Numbered from the stretch's first letter, positions 24,687 through 33,890 are shown. The stretch: 64,000 nt of DNA from Sedimentibacter hydroxybenzoicus DSM 7310 (GCF_013403245.1 NZ_JACBNQ010000020.1:1-64000), one strand, 5' to 3'. Made by a program: numbers and translations. Notes: a model not told the origin generated them from the letters alone.

Positions 24687-25928
24687 ATGCATACCGGCAA
24701 AAAGATACTGTTAGTAGAAGATAGTCGTTTTATAACAGCAGTAGTAGGAGATTATTTAAAAAAGAACGGTTTTGAAATAGATAGCGTTGCAACCGGTGAA
24801 GATGCAGTAGAAATAGTATGCGGTCATTCAGCTTGGGATTTGATACTTATGGATATAGAATTAGCAGGCGAGATGAATGGCATAGAAGCGGCTAAAATCA
24901 TAAATAATCATAAAGAGCTGCCTATAATATTTCTTACGGCTAATGCTTCTGATACAATAATTAACCAAATAAGAAATATCAGTGCTTACGGTTTTATAGA
25001 AAAGGGAATGGATAACACCGCCTTACTTGCGACAATTGAAATGGCTTTAAAGCTTCATGATGTTAAATCTGAAATTAAGCAGAAGGAATCTATTTTAAAT
25101 GCTGTAATTAATTCTGTTCAGGACGGTATGATTATGACGGATGACAAAGGTTATGTGTCTCTTTGGAATCCTGCTGCAGTTCAGTTGTTTGGCTATACAA
25201 AGGATGAGATGCTGGGCAAAGAGCTTCATGAGCTTACAGCAGCCGAAAGCATGAATAAGAATGATATTATTAATAGCTTATTTGCAGATAAAAAAGTAAA
25301 AGAATTAAAAATCAAGCATAAAAACGGACAAGTTTTTGATGCTGAGATTTCTACTTCAACGCTAAAAATTAATGATAAGGATTATTTTGTAGGAATTTTC
25401 CGTGACATAAGCGATAGGATCAAAGCAAGAGAAGAATTAGAAAAATTATCTGTAACAGACTATTTAACCAATACTTATAACAGAAGATTTTTTGTAACCA
25501 GATTGGAAGAAGAAATTGAACGCTCAAAAAGAACCGGAAGAGTTTTTTCGATTGCAATGTTAGATATCGATAGATTTAAAACAATAAATGACAAATATGG
25601 TCATAGCATAGGTGATTTGGTTTTGCAAAGTATAACCGGTTATATAAAGAAAAGGATACGTAAAGTTGATTGTCTTGCACGCTGGGGTGGTGAGGAATTT
25701 ATGATATTACTGGCTGATACACCTATAATTAATTCCGGTGTACTGTTGGAAGATTTGAGATTAGGTATCAGTAAAATTGAAATTCCAAATGTTGACAGAT
25801 TTACAGGAAGCTTTGGAGTAGTAGAATATGCTCCGGGAGATACAGCAGATATGATGATACAAAAAGCAGACAGCATGATGTATGAAGCAAAGAAATGCGG
25901 AAGAAATTGTATAAAATATATGATGTAG
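24687..25928 (+). CDS. Response regulator-PAS-GGDEF diguanylate cyclase
   Basis: A 413-aa signalling protein. A receiver domain (KKILLVEDSRF; phospho-site in LILMDIEL) comes first, then a PAS domain (about 130-245; ILNAVINSVQDGMIMTDD), then a GGDEF domain. The active-site motif is GGEEF in ARWGGEEFMILL, an accepted active form, and RKVD exactly five residues before it is a product-inhibition I-site. It should make cyclic di-GMP in response to phosphorylation and a PAS signal. ATG 24687 follows AAAGGTGAG. No partner kinase is adjacent. Confidence 0.92.
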   Translation: MHTGKKILLVEDSRFITAVVGDYLKKNGFEIDSVATGEDAVEIVCGHSAWDLILMDIELAGEMNGIEAAKIINNHKELPIIFLTANASDTIINQIRNISAYGFIEKGMDNTALLATIEMALKLHDVKSEIKQKESILNAVINSVQDGMIMTDDKGYVSLWNPAAVQLFGYTKDEMLGKELHELTAAESMNKNDIINSLFADKKVKELKIKHKNGQVFDAEISTSTLKINDKDYFVGIFRDISDRIKAREELEKLSVTDYLTNTYNRRFFVTRLEEEIERSKRTGRVFSIAMLDIDRFKTINDKYGHSIGDLVLQSITGYIKKRIRKVDCLARWGGEEFMILLADTPIINSGVLLEDLRLGISKIEIPNVDRFTGSFGVVEYAPGDTADMMIQKADSMMYEAKKCGRNCIKYMM

Positions 25929-25943
25929 CTGTTTAAAGTATTT

Positions 25944-25972
25944 TTGACAAATAAAAAACGCTGTAGTATAAT
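25944..25972 (+). promoter_or_regulatory. Consensus sigma-A promoter of trpS
   Basis: TTGACA (25944-25949), a 17-base spacer and TATAAT (25967-25972) make a perfect vegetative promoter. It begins about 16 bases after the diguanylate cyclase stop. Confidence 0.9.
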
Positions 25973-25989
25973 CAAAAAAGTACTTTTGA

Positions 25990-26029
25990 GAGCTTTCTGC
26001 TCCATTGTGGAAGAAAGTTCTTTTTATAT
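25990..26029 (+). terminator. Hairpin in the trpS leader (possible attenuator)
   Basis: GAGCTTTCT and AGAAAGTTC pair with one G-T around a loop of about 11 bases, followed by TTTTTAT. It lies between the promoter and the trpS start. The leader is too short for a classical T-box and no T-box core sequence is seen. Confidence 0.5.
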
Positions 26030-26061
26030 ACAGGATAACAATTTATATACGGAGGATAGCA

Positions 26062-27060
26062 ATGGAAAATAAAAAGGTAATATTCAGCGGTATGCAGCCA
26101 TCAGGTTCACTTACTCTCGGAAACTATTTAGGAGCATTGAAAAACTGGGTTAAGCTTCAAAGCGAATATGACAGCTACTATTGTGTGGTAGATATGCATG
26201 CTATAACAGTTCCGAAGGAACCAAAGGATTTAAGAAAAAATACATTTGAAGTACTTGCAAATTATATAGCAGCGGGCATTGACCCCGAACAAGTAACATT
26301 ATTTATACAATCACACGTTTCGGCACACGCAGAGCTAAGCTGGATTTTAAATTGCTTTTCATACTACGGTGAATTAGGAAGAATGACTCAATTTAAGGAT
26401 AAATCTAAGAAGCTTGATCACAATGCCATTACTGCAGGTCTGTTTACGTACCCTGTTTTAATGGCATCAGATATTCTTCTTTATCAAGCAGATTTAGTGC
26501 CTGTAGGGGAGGACCAGAGACAGCATCTGGAAATTACAAGAGATATTGCTACACGATTTAATAACAGATTCAGTGAAACCTTTAAAATTCCCGAACCATT
26601 CATAGAAAAGGAAGGCGCTAAAATAATGAATCTGCAGGAACCGTTAAGTAAAATGTCTAAATCAGATTCTAATGAGAATGCATACATATTGCTTTCTGAT
26701 GATGTTGATTTAATAAGAAGAAAGTTCAAAAGGTCGGTAACAGATTCTATTGGAGTAGTTAAATATACTGATGAACAACCGGGAATCAAAAACTTATTAA
26801 ATATTTATTCTAAAATAACACATAAACCATATGACGAAATTGTAGCTGACTATGAAGGTAAAGGTTACGCTCAATTTAAGGATGATGTGGCAGAGGTTGT
26901 TATCAATGAGTTGAAACCTATACAGGAAAAAATTGATTATTTATTGAAAAATAAAGATTACTTAGAGAAAATCTATCAAAGTGGTGCAGAAAAAGCAGAT
27001 GCAACAGCAAGGAAAACACTTAGAAAAGTATCTAAAAAGGTAGGCTTTTTACCTAAATAA
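26062..27060 (+). CDS. trpS: Tryptophanyl-tRNA synthetase
   Basis: A 332-aa class I aminoacyl-tRNA synthetase that charges tRNA-Trp. The HIGH-like motif is GSLTLGNYLGAL, preceded by FSGMQPSG; the KMSKS motif is present in full as LSKMSKSD. PVGEDQRQHLEITRDIA is another hallmark. The start is ATG 26062, after GGAGGAT; the frame runs upstream into the leader. The next gene is 18 bases downstream. Confidence 0.96.
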   Translation: MENKKVIFSGMQPSGSLTLGNYLGALKNWVKLQSEYDSYYCVVDMHAITVPKEPKDLRKNTFEVLANYIAAGIDPEQVTLFIQSHVSAHAELSWILNCFSYYGELGRMTQFKDKSKKLDHNAITAGLFTYPVLMASDILLYQADLVPVGEDQRQHLEITRDIATRFNNRFSETFKIPEPFIEKEGAKIMNLQEPLSKMSKSDSNENAYILLSDDVDLIRRKFKRSVTDSIGVVKYTDEQPGIKNLLNIYSKITHKPYDEIVADYEGKGYAQFKDDVAEVVINELKPIQEKIDYLLKNKDYLEKIYQSGAEKADATARKTLRKVSKKVGFLPK

Positions 27061-27078
27061 TATGTATTTGGAGGAAGT

Positions 27079-28248
27079 ATGTTAGTAATTAAAAATGGTT
27101 GCATAAAGACAATGGCAGGAGAAGACATCCCTAACGGACAAATAATTATTGAAGAAGGTAAAATAAAAGCCGTGGGAACCGGCTTGGAAATACCAAAGGA
27201 TGCAGAGATAATAGACGCAAATGGTATGTTGGTTACGCCGGGATTTGTGGACGGACATTGTCATATAGGCTTATTTGAAGAGGGCATCGGCTTTGAAGGT
27301 GAGGACGGTAATGAAGCAGTTGAACCGATTACACCTCAGCTAAGAGCAATTGATGCCATTAATCCATTAGACCAAGGTTTCATAGATGCAATTGAAGGCG
27401 GAGTAACCTGCGCAGTAACGGGACCCGGCAGTGCCAATGTTATAGGCGGATCATTTCTTGCCATGAAGACATACGGCAAGAGAGTTGACGACATGGTTAT
27501 AAAGGACCCTGTTGCAATGAAAATTGCATTTGGCGAAAATCCAAAGAGAGTTTATGACGAACAGCATAAATCGCCTGTTACAAGGATGGCTATTGCAGCG
27601 CTTTTAAGAGAAACATTATATGAAGCAAAACAATATAAAGAGGATTTAGAGGCCTCAGTGGAAGATCCCGATAAAAAACCTGACTTTGACCTGAAGCTTG
27701 AAGCACTGATGCCTGTTATGAGAAAGGAAATACCGTTAAAAGCTCATGCTCACAGAACTGATGATATATTTACGGCTCTAAGAATAGCCAAGGAATTTGA
27801 TTTAGATATAACATTAGACCACTGTACAGAAGGACATTTAATAGCTGATGAATTAAAATCAGCAGGGAAACCATGCTTTATAGGACCAACCTTCGGTTCA
27901 AGGGTAAAATACGAGCTTAAAAATAAAAGCTTCGAAACACCAAAAATATTGCATGAAGCAGGTATAAAAATAGCAATAATAACTGATTCTAATGTTATAC
28001 CGATCCAACATATAAATATGTGTGCCGGTATGGCAGTTAAAGCGGGATTACCTGAGAAAGAAGCATGGAAGGCAATAACTATCAACCCTGCACAAATAAC
28101 CGGAATTGCCGACAGAGTAGGAAGCATAGAGGTCGGAAAAGATGCAGATATAGCTATATTCAAAGGAAATCCGTTGTTAGATATTGACTATGAAACAGTA
28201 ATGACCATTATAGATGGGAAAGTAGTTTATAAAAATAATAAATTTTAA
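27079..28248 (+). CDS. Amidohydrolase-family metal-dependent hydrolase
   Basis: A 389-aa enzyme of the imidazolonepropionase-like amidohydrolase group. Metal-binding HCH is in GFVDGHCHIGL; LKAHAHRTDDIF, LDHCTEGH and AIITDSN carry the other metal ligands. The C-terminal NPAQITGIADRVGSIEVGKDADIAIF and the N-terminal beta-sandwich are typical. Such proteins hydrolyse cyclic amides or peptides; substrate not known. It is cotranscribed with trpS by position. Confidence 0.88.
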   Translation: MLVIKNGCIKTMAGEDIPNGQIIIEEGKIKAVGTGLEIPKDAEIIDANGMLVTPGFVDGHCHIGLFEEGIGFEGEDGNEAVEPITPQLRAIDAINPLDQGFIDAIEGGVTCAVTGPGSANVIGGSFLAMKTYGKRVDDMVIKDPVAMKIAFGENPKRVYDEQHKSPVTRMAIAALLRETLYEAKQYKEDLEASVEDPDKKPDFDLKLEALMPVMRKEIPLKAHAHRTDDIFTALRIAKEFDLDITLDHCTEGHLIADELKSAGKPCFIGPTFGSRVKYELKNKSFETPKILHEAGIKIAIITDSNVIPIQHINMCAGMAVKAGLPEKEAWKAITINPAQITGIADRVGSIEVGKDADIAIFKGNPLLDIDYETVMTIIDGKVVYKNNKF

Positions 28249-28257
28249 TGACTTGAT

Positions 28258-28279
28258 AAAGACACTATGTGGTGTCTTT
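28258..28279 (+). terminator. Hairpin after amidohydrolase gene
   Basis: AAAGACAC and GTGTCTTT form an 8-bp stem with a six-base loop. No T tract follows, so termination is uncertain. Confidence 0.35.
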
Positions 28280-28304
28280 CGGATTATTGATAAACTTTGT
28301 TTTC

Positions 28305-28381
28305 GTCATCCTGAGCGGCAGCGAAGGATCTCAGAACTTCAAAAGATGAGATTCTTCGGGCTAAAGACCTCTGAATGACAG
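28305..28381. repeat. Repeat C, copy 2 (both halves)
   Basis: GTCATCCTGAGC..GAAGGATCTCA on the left and TGAGATTCTTCGG..CTGAATGACAG on the right are inverted copies of one sequence, giving a long imperfect hairpin. The right half matches 13507-13572 in reverse. It is intergenic, between the amidohydrolase and typA. Confidence 0.75.
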
Positions 28382-28446
28382 TAACATACGATACGTTTCT
28401 TCATAGCAATGACAAATCCGAAAATACACTTTGCTATCAATTTTGG

Positions 28447-28470
28447 GGGACACTTAACGTGTCCCTTTTA
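28447..28470 (+). terminator. Terminator upstream of typA
   Basis: GGGACAC (28447-28453) pairs with GTGTCCC (28459-28465) around a five-base loop and is followed by TTTT. It would end transcripts from trpS and the amidohydrolase. Confidence 0.7.
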
Positions 28471-28544
28471 AAGTATGAAAAAAAAGCTTGCATATTGCCT
28501 TTAAAAAGAATAAAATAATCCGTGGTTAAAAAAGGATGGTATGT

Positions 28545-30368
28545 ATGAAAAATAAAATTATAAATATAGCAGTAATAGCTCACGTTGATGCAGGAAAATC
28601 CACATTAGTAGATGCTTTTTTGCAACAAAGCGGAGTTTTTAGAGAAAATCAGGAGTTAGTGGATCAGGTAATGGACTCCAATGCTATTGAACGTGAAAGG
28701 GGAATTACTATTTATTCCAAGAACTGTTCGGTAATGCATAATGACTATAAAATAAATATAGTCGATACACCAGGTCATGCCGATTTTTCATCTGAAGTTG
28801 AAAGAATCATGAAGACCGTCGATACGGTAATTCTTTTGGTTGATTCAATAGAAGGTCCTATGCCTCAGACAAGGTTTGTTTTACAAAAATCCTTGGAGGT
28901 CGGCTTAAGACCGATTTTATTAATAAATAAAATAGACAAAAAAAATCACAGAGCTGAAGAAGTCGTAGACATGGTATTTGATTTATTTGTTGAATTAAAT
29001 GCAACAGATGAACAATTAGATTTCCCGATACTTTACGGTATAGCTAAGCAAGGTATAGTTCAATATGAGTTGGATCAGCCCAATGACAGTATAACACCTT
29101 TATTTGATACGATAATAAAGCACGTGGAAGCATACTCGGACAAAGACAATGATGATTTGCAGATGCAGATATCATCACTTGCTTACGATGATTATATAGG
29201 AAGATTAGGTATAGGCAGAGTTACAGAAGGTACAATCAAAGAAGGGCAGACGGTTTCTGTCGCTAAGCATGACGGAACGGTGGAAAAGCAAAAGATATCA
29301 AGCATATATGTATATCAGGGACTTAGCAGAATCAGTGTAAGTGAGGCATACAGTGGAGATATAGTTGTTGTATCCGGAATTTCCAATATTTCCATAGGTG
29401 ACACCATATGCAATGAAAATAAAGTGATTCCGATGGAAACAATAAAAATAGAAGAACCGACACTGTCAATGAATTTCCTGATCAATACTTCGCCATTCGT
29501 CGGATTATCAGGTAAATATGTAACCACAAGGCATTTGAAGGCAAGATTGGAAAAAGAGCTTGAGATAAATGTAGGTTTAAGAGTAGAGCCATTAGAAGGA
29601 GCAGTTGACGGCTACAAGGTTTCAGGCAGAGGAGAGCTTCATTTGTCAATATTACTTGAAAATATGCGAAGAGAAGGATATGAGGTTTCAGTTTCAAGAC
29701 CTGAAGTAATATTAAAGAAAATTGACGGCGTAGTAATGGAGCCTATTGAAAGAGTCTTTGTAAATACACCGGAAGTATATTCAGGCTCGGTTATATCAAA
29801 GCTCAATGTAAGAAAAGGAATGATGGTTTCAATGGTTCCTGACGGAAACTATGTAAGAATTGAATACATGGTACCTACAAGAGGACTTCTCGGTTATCGA
29901 ACAGAGCTGATTAATGATACAAGGGGCGAAGGGACAATAGTCAGAAGCTTTGATCATTACGAAAAATACAAGGGTGAAATACCTCAAAGAATAAACGGAG
30001 TTTTAATATCCACAGAGCAAGGGGAGGCAATTGCTTATTCGTTGGCAAACCTTGAAAGCAGGGGGTCATTATTTATTAATCCCGGCGAAAAGGTGTACGA
30101 AGGAATGATTATAGGAATGTGTGCACGAGGTGAGGATATAACCGTTAATCCTTGCAAAGCAAAGAAACAATCCAATACTCGTTCTTCATCGGCAGATGAC
30201 TCAATAAAATTAACACCCCCAAGAGTTATGACATTAGAATCGGCACTTGAATTTATCAATGATGATGAATTGGTTGAAGTAACTCCCGACAACATCAGAT
30301 TAAGAAAAAGATACTTAACTGAAATAGAAAGAAGAAAACAAGCAAACAGATTGAAAACAGAACAATAA
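28545..30368 (+). CDS. typA: Translational GTPase TypA (BipA)
   Basis: A 607-aa ribosome-associated GTPase involved in stress and low-temperature ribosome assembly. G1 AHVDAGKST, switch I RERGITI, G3 DTPGHADFSSEVER and G4 NKIDKK are complete, and the BipA-specific C-terminal block GRGELHLSILLENMRREGYE is clear. ATG 28545 is chosen: AAAGG lies nine bases upstream, too close to the alternative ATG at 28536. Monocistronic by position. Confidence 0.95.
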   Translation: MKNKIINIAVIAHVDAGKSTLVDAFLQQSGVFRENQELVDQVMDSNAIERERGITIYSKNCSVMHNDYKINIVDTPGHADFSSEVERIMKTVDTVILLVDSIEGPMPQTRFVLQKSLEVGLRPILLINKIDKKNHRAEEVVDMVFDLFVELNATDEQLDFPILYGIAKQGIVQYELDQPNDSITPLFDTIIKHVEAYSDKDNDDLQMQISSLAYDDYIGRLGIGRVTEGTIKEGQTVSVAKHDGTVEKQKISSIYVYQGLSRISVSEAYSGDIVVVSGISNISIGDTICNENKVIPMETIKIEEPTLSMNFLINTSPFVGLSGKYVTTRHLKARLEKELEINVGLRVEPLEGAVDGYKVSGRGELHLSILLENMRREGYEVSVSRPEVILKKIDGVVMEPIERVFVNTPEVYSGSVISKLNVRKGMMVSMVPDGNYVRIEYMVPTRGLLGYRTELINDTRGEGTIVRSFDHYEKYKGEIPQRINGVLISTEQGEAIAYSLANLESRGSLFINPGEKVYEGMIIGMCARGEDITVNPCKAKKQSNTRSSSADDSIKLTPPRVMTLESALEFINDDELVEVTPDNIRLRKRYLTEIERRKQANRLKTEQ

Positions 30369-30392
30369 TTGAACGATTGGTGAACAATAGAT

Positions 30393-30418
30393 AAAGGGCG
30401 CGCAGCGCCCTTTATTAA
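30393..30418. terminator. Terminator between typA and luxS
   Basis: AAAGGGCGC and GCGCCCTTT make a perfect 9-bp stem with a GCA loop and TATTAATA tail. It lies between converging genes. Confidence 0.85.
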
Positions 30419-30478
30419 TATCCAATATCCATAGCCAATCAATAGCTTATTAATTGCCAATCTATTGCAAATCCATAG

Positions 30479-30958
30479 CTATTCCGGGTAATTTAAATTT
30501 TCTTCTTTTAAATTACATAAAACCTCATTATAAAATTTAGCTGCTTCATATTTTGCCATATCTAAATTCATATCCTGATAATTTCCGCAGGATATTGCGT
30601 CAGCTCCCGGAACTTCACCTTCATAATTAATAATAAATTCAAACATTTCCTTAATTATGTCAATGACATCGGATGAACTTAAATCACCCTTAAATATAAC
30701 GTAAAGTCCTGTCCGGCATCCCATCGGCCCAAAATACACTGTCAGAGAATCATATTCATTGTGATTTCTTAGAAAAGTGGCACCTAAATGTTCAATTGTA
30801 TGGAGCTCAGCCGTATTTATAACCGGTTCATTATTCGGCTCCTTCATTCTTATGTCAAAGGTAGTCAGTGTATGATTACCTACAACATCCTTTCTGGATA
30901 CATAAATGCCTCTCTTCAATTTCAGGTGATTAACCTGAAAGCTCTCTATTTTTTTCAT
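30479..30958 (-). CDS. luxS: S-ribosylhomocysteine lyase LuxS
   Basis: A 159-aa metalloenzyme that cleaves S-ribosylhomocysteine to homocysteine and DPD, the precursor of autoinducer-2; part of the activated methyl cycle. Zinc ligands are H53 and H57 (HTIEH) and C124 (SCGNYQD); the catalytic cysteine is C81 in GPMGCRTGLY. The start at 30958 lies six to seven bases after GAGGGGG; two in-frame upstream codons are too close to that site. It lies just downstream of an unknown 115-aa gene on the same strand, overlapping its ribosome site. Confidence 0.96.
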   Translation of the reverse strand: MKKIESFQVNHLKLKRGIYVSRKDVVGNHTLTTFDIRMKEPNNEPVINTAELHTIEHLGATFLRNHNEYDSLTVYFGPMGCRTGLYVIFKGDLSSSDVIDIIKEMFEFIINYEGEVPGADAISCGNYQDMNLDMAKYEAAKFYNEVLCNLKEENLNYPE

Positions 30959-30969
30959 TTTCATCCCCC

Positions 30970-31317
30970 TCAAATTATCTCGGCCAATTCGTTATAGTCA
31001 ATTATATTAGATTCCTTATATTTTGCTCTCAGAGCTGAAAAAATTTTTTTACCTTTTACATCAGTGATTCCGTTTCTTTGTAAATTTATATCGACGATTT
31101 CACTGATTTTGCTTGTTTTATTTTGCAGAACAACACTTACATTCCAGGCTGTTTCCAAAATAATCCTTCTGTCGTATTCAAATTTTTCTGCGCTTTTATA
31201 CTTTGTATCATTAAATTCTAATTCTTCAATGTCCTTTATTATCAGAGCAACCTCTTTTTCATCAAGAACCACCTGTACTAATTTTTTCTGCTTTTCCGAA
31301 CCGTTAATTTCTTTCAT
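30970..31317 (-). CDS. Hypothetical protein upstream of luxS
   Basis: I do not recognise this 115-aa soluble protein. It is rich in charged residues and predicted mixed alpha/beta: an N-terminal strand (KLVQVVLDEKEVALIIKDIE), a central helical part (DRRIILETAWNVSVVLQ) and a C-terminal helix with GKKIFSALRAKYKES. No cysteine, signal peptide or membrane segment. Its stop lies 11 bases before the luxS start, so the two are almost certainly co-transcribed, which hints at a role linked to methyl-cycle or signalling functions (inference only). Confidence 0.65.
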   Translation of the reverse strand: MKEINGSEKQKKLVQVVLDEKEVALIIKDIEELEFNDTKYKSAEKFEYDRRIILETAWNVSVVLQNKTSKISEIVDINLQRNGITDVKGKKIFSALRAKYKESNIIDYNELAEII

Positions 31318-31439
31318 TAGTTAAAAATCTCCTATTATGTTGTAATATATATATTATACTATTTCAATCTGGAAATGTAAATTTATTATTCCGTTTTTGT
31401 TAACTTTGTAGTAAGATATGGGAAAAGCATGGAGGGATA

Positions 31440-31838
31440 ATGATGGAAAGAACTTTAGTACTCATAAAACCGGATGTTCTGGAAAGAAAATTAATGGGGG
31501 AGATAATTTCAGTTTATGAAAAAACTAATCTTCACATAGCGGCGATAAAAATAATTAAGCCAACTGAACAAATAGCAGAAAAACATTATATAGAGCATAA
31601 AGAAAAACCATTTTATGTAGAATTAATACGTTATATAACAAGAGGAGAAGTTTGTGCTTTAATAATTGAAGGAGAAAATGCTATCACGGAAGTAAGAAAA
31701 ATTAACGGCGATACTGATCCGGAAAAAGCAGAACCCGCATCAATACGAGGCAAATACGGTATATCCAAGACAGAAAACAGTGTACATTCTTCAGATTCCA
31801 AAGAAAGTTCAGAACGTGAAATAAGTATCTGGTTTTAA
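31440..31838 (+). CDS. ndk: Nucleoside diphosphate kinase
   Basis: A 132-aa enzyme that balances nucleoside triphosphate pools by phosphate transfer through a histidine. ERTLVLIKPDVLERKLMG is the typical start and the active site is H116 in NSVHSSDS, with GKYG shortly before it. It is slightly short of the usual 140-150 aa but carries all key residues. GGAGGG precedes two consecutive ATG codons; either may be used. Confidence 0.94.
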   Translation: MMERTLVLIKPDVLERKLMGEIISVYEKTNLHIAAIKIIKPTEQIAEKHYIEHKEKPFYVELIRYITRGEVCALIIEGENAITEVRKINGDTDPEKAEPASIRGKYGISKTENSVHSSDSKESSEREISIWF

Positions 31839-31931
31839 AATGACAGTACAAATCGATAAAATTATTTCCTTTGACAAAATTTGATAAAATGGTATAATCA
31901 TAGTACAAATTACATAATGAGGTATAGGCAA

Positions 31932-32660
31932 GTGAAGAAAATAATGACGGTTATACTTTTAATTGCATTAGTATTTGCTTTGACAGCTTGTGATATAGTA
32001 TCCGGAATGGAAACAAAAAAAGAAACACCAAGCCAGGCATTAACAAATATTATGACAGCAATAAAAGAGGTTAATAAAGAAGTACTGACAAATTACAATG
32101 CAATAAAATTAATAGGCAGCATAGATGAATCGAGCATTGCAAGAAACAAAAAAATATTTGAAAATTTAGAATATAATATTTTATCTGTTGAGGAAACTGA
32201 GGACGATTCCAAAGTCAAAATAGAAATTAAAACTAAGGATTTAACTGCTGTTTCTCAAGATTATGTGAATAAATCAGTAGCTTTGACTAATCAAAACAAT
32301 AATCTTGGAGATAACAAGCTTGATGATACGGCTATGAAACAAAAATACAATGATTTGTTTGTAACAATAGTTGATGAATGTGAATACACAGAATTTAAAG
32401 AAGTAGTGGATGTTCACTTAACGAAGGAAGGCAACAGCTGGAAAATAAATTTAGATGGTAAATTTCATAATGCAATATACGGTAATTTAGTAACGGCACA
32501 AGAACAAGTTGTTTGGCCCGGTGCTAATAGTACGATTACTGTACAGGAAAAACAACAAGAAGAATCAGCGGAAATTGATAACAAGTCAAATGTTCAAAAT
32601 AATTCTGATAATATTGCCGGTAAAAGCATAACTCCAAGAAAAGTCAGAACAATAAAATAA
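31932..32660 (+). CDS. Lipoprotein of unknown function
   Basis: A 242-aa protein with a lipoprotein signal: basic KKIM, hydrophobic core and lipobox ALTAC, modified cysteine about residue 19. The mature part has a cystatin-like or NTF2-like feel: helical region IMTAIKEVNKEVLTNYNAI, then strands ending in EVVDVHLTKEGNSWKI. The last 40 residues are Gln/Asn/Ser-rich and probably disordered. The GTG at 31932 is eight bases after GAGGT and gives a sensible signal peptide, unlike the longer frame from 31881. Confidence 0.75.
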   Translation: MKKIMTVILLIALVFALTACDIVSGMETKKETPSQALTNIMTAIKEVNKEVLTNYNAIKLIGSIDESSIARNKKIFENLEYNILSVEETEDDSKVKIEIKTKDLTAVSQDYVNKSVALTNQNNNLGDNKLDDTAMKQKYNDLFVTIVDECEYTEFKEVVDVHLTKEGNSWKINLDGKFHNAIYGNLVTAQEQVVWPGANSTITVQEKQQEESAEIDNKSNVQNNSDNIAGKSITPRKVRTIK

Positions 32661-32684
32661 ATAAACCAACAAAGTAAATTGATG

Positions 32685-32706
32685 GGAGCTAAAACTTTAG
32701 CTCCTA
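32685..32706. terminator. Bidirectional terminator
   Basis: GGAGCTAAA and TTTAGCTCC form a 9-bp stem with a two-base loop, followed by TATTTT on the plus side. It serves the lipoprotein gene and the converging small gene. Confidence 0.7.
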
Positions 32707-32708
32707 TT

Positions 32709-32879
32709 TTAATCTCTTTTATTTTTAATATCTGTCCTCATTTTTTCATGACCACCGTCATGTATACCCGATATTTTTCCATCAATTATTCCAACATCAG
32801 CATTATCCTTTGGTTCCATTTTTCTTAACTCAGCATTGCTTTTTTCTCGGTCTCTCATTCTGTTTTTATTATTTTTCAT
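32709..32879 (-). CDS. Small hydrophilic protein
   Basis: A 56-aa, highly charged protein (NNKNRMRDREKSNAELRKME at the start, HDGGHEKMRTDIKNKRD at the end) with no membrane segment. AGGAAGG lies four to five bases before the ATG at 32879, a strong signal, so I take it as real; the upstream in-frame codons are ignored. Family unknown. Clostridia encode many such small basic or acidic proteins that are made in sporulation, but nothing here proves it. Confidence 0.5.
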   Translation of the reverse strand: MKNNKNRMRDREKSNAELRKMEPKDNADVGIIDGKISGIHDGGHEKMRTDIKNKRD

Positions 32880-32990
32880 AGCATCCTTCCTGTAAATAGT
32901 TTTATTTTTAGTATTCATTAACCTTAGAAATTTATACAAAAAATTCTAACATTCTATTCGGATTTGCATAAAATGAATGGAGGTGATTTT

Positions 32991-33890
32991 ATGTCCGGGA
33001 TAGGATTGGTATTAGGTGGCGGAGGGGCTAAAGGAGCTTATCAAATAGGAGCATGGAAGGCCCTTTGTGAATTTGGATATAATAATTATATAGATGTTTA
33101 TTCCGGTTCCTCCATTGGAGCTATAAATAACTTTCTGATTCAGACAATGGATTGGAAAGATGCAACAAATATATGGCTGAATTATAATTTGTCCAAGGTA
33201 TTTTTTGCAGATGGTACGGATTTAGACAGCTTAGTAAAAGCAATCAGGATGACTTTATTCGGTAAAAAGGCTCAGTTTGACAGCTTGTTTACAAGAGACG
33301 GATTTGTTAATTTATTTAATACTATAGGACTTGAAAATTTAGAAGGAACAGCTTTGGATACTTATGTAACGGTAGCGAACGTAACGGAAATTCCGGATGA
33401 AGAAAGGGTACTTAAAACAGCGATGGATTGGTATAAAGGCAGAAAATCAGGTTTCACACAATACATACATATAAAGAAGCCGGAAGCAGACTTCATTAAA
33501 GATATATTATTGGCAACCTCAGCCATACCAATCGTATATCCTCCCGAAAAAATTGGTGATCAGTATTATGTGGATGGTGCGATCAATGATGTATTACCTG
33601 TTTATCCGCTTAATAAAAGAGGGATAAATTCAATAATTGCTATATCCTGCGACAGGATAAACTATCAGGCTTTAAAAAGAAAATATCCATATGCAGATAT
33701 TTTATTAATACAGCCATCAAGATATTTAGGTAATTTGTTTAACGGAACATTAAACTTTGACAACAGAAAGCTTAGAGAAACATACTACTTAGGTTACAGC
33801 GATGCTAAAAAAGCAATTAGAGGGATTGATATAGTATTGTCATCCGGATATCAACGAGATGAGGTTCTATCAGCACAACACTCAATGTGA
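32991..33890 (+). CDS. Patatin-like phospholipase
   Basis: A 299-aa serine acyl hydrolase. The oxyanion loop is GGGGAKGAYQIGAW, the nucleophile serine is in SGSSIGAINN (GxSxG), and the catalytic aspartate is in VDGAIND (DGA/G motif). It has no signal peptide and is expected in the cytoplasm, acting on lipid acyl esters. The start is ATG 32991, behind GGAGGTGAT; the frame extends upstream without a ribosome site. Its terminator has been split by repeat A. Confidence 0.9.
   Translation: MSGIGLVLGGGGAKGAYQIGAWKALCEFGYNNYIDVYSGSSIGAINNFLIQTMDWKDATNIWLNYNLSKVFFADGTDLDSLVKAIRMTLFGKKAQFDSLFTRDGFVNLFNTIGLENLEGTALDTYVTVANVTEIPDEERVLKTAMDWYKGRKSGFTQYIHIKKPEADFIKDILLATSAIPIVYPPEKIGDQYYVDGAINDVLPVYPLNKRGINSIIAISCDRINYQALKRKYPYADILLIQPSRYLGNLFNGTLNFDNRKLRETYYLGYSDAKKAIRGIDIVLSSGYQRDEVLSAQHSM

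Noticed and set aside
25973-26061. T-box riboswitch before trpS
   Set aside because: The leader is too short and the conserved T-box core is absent.
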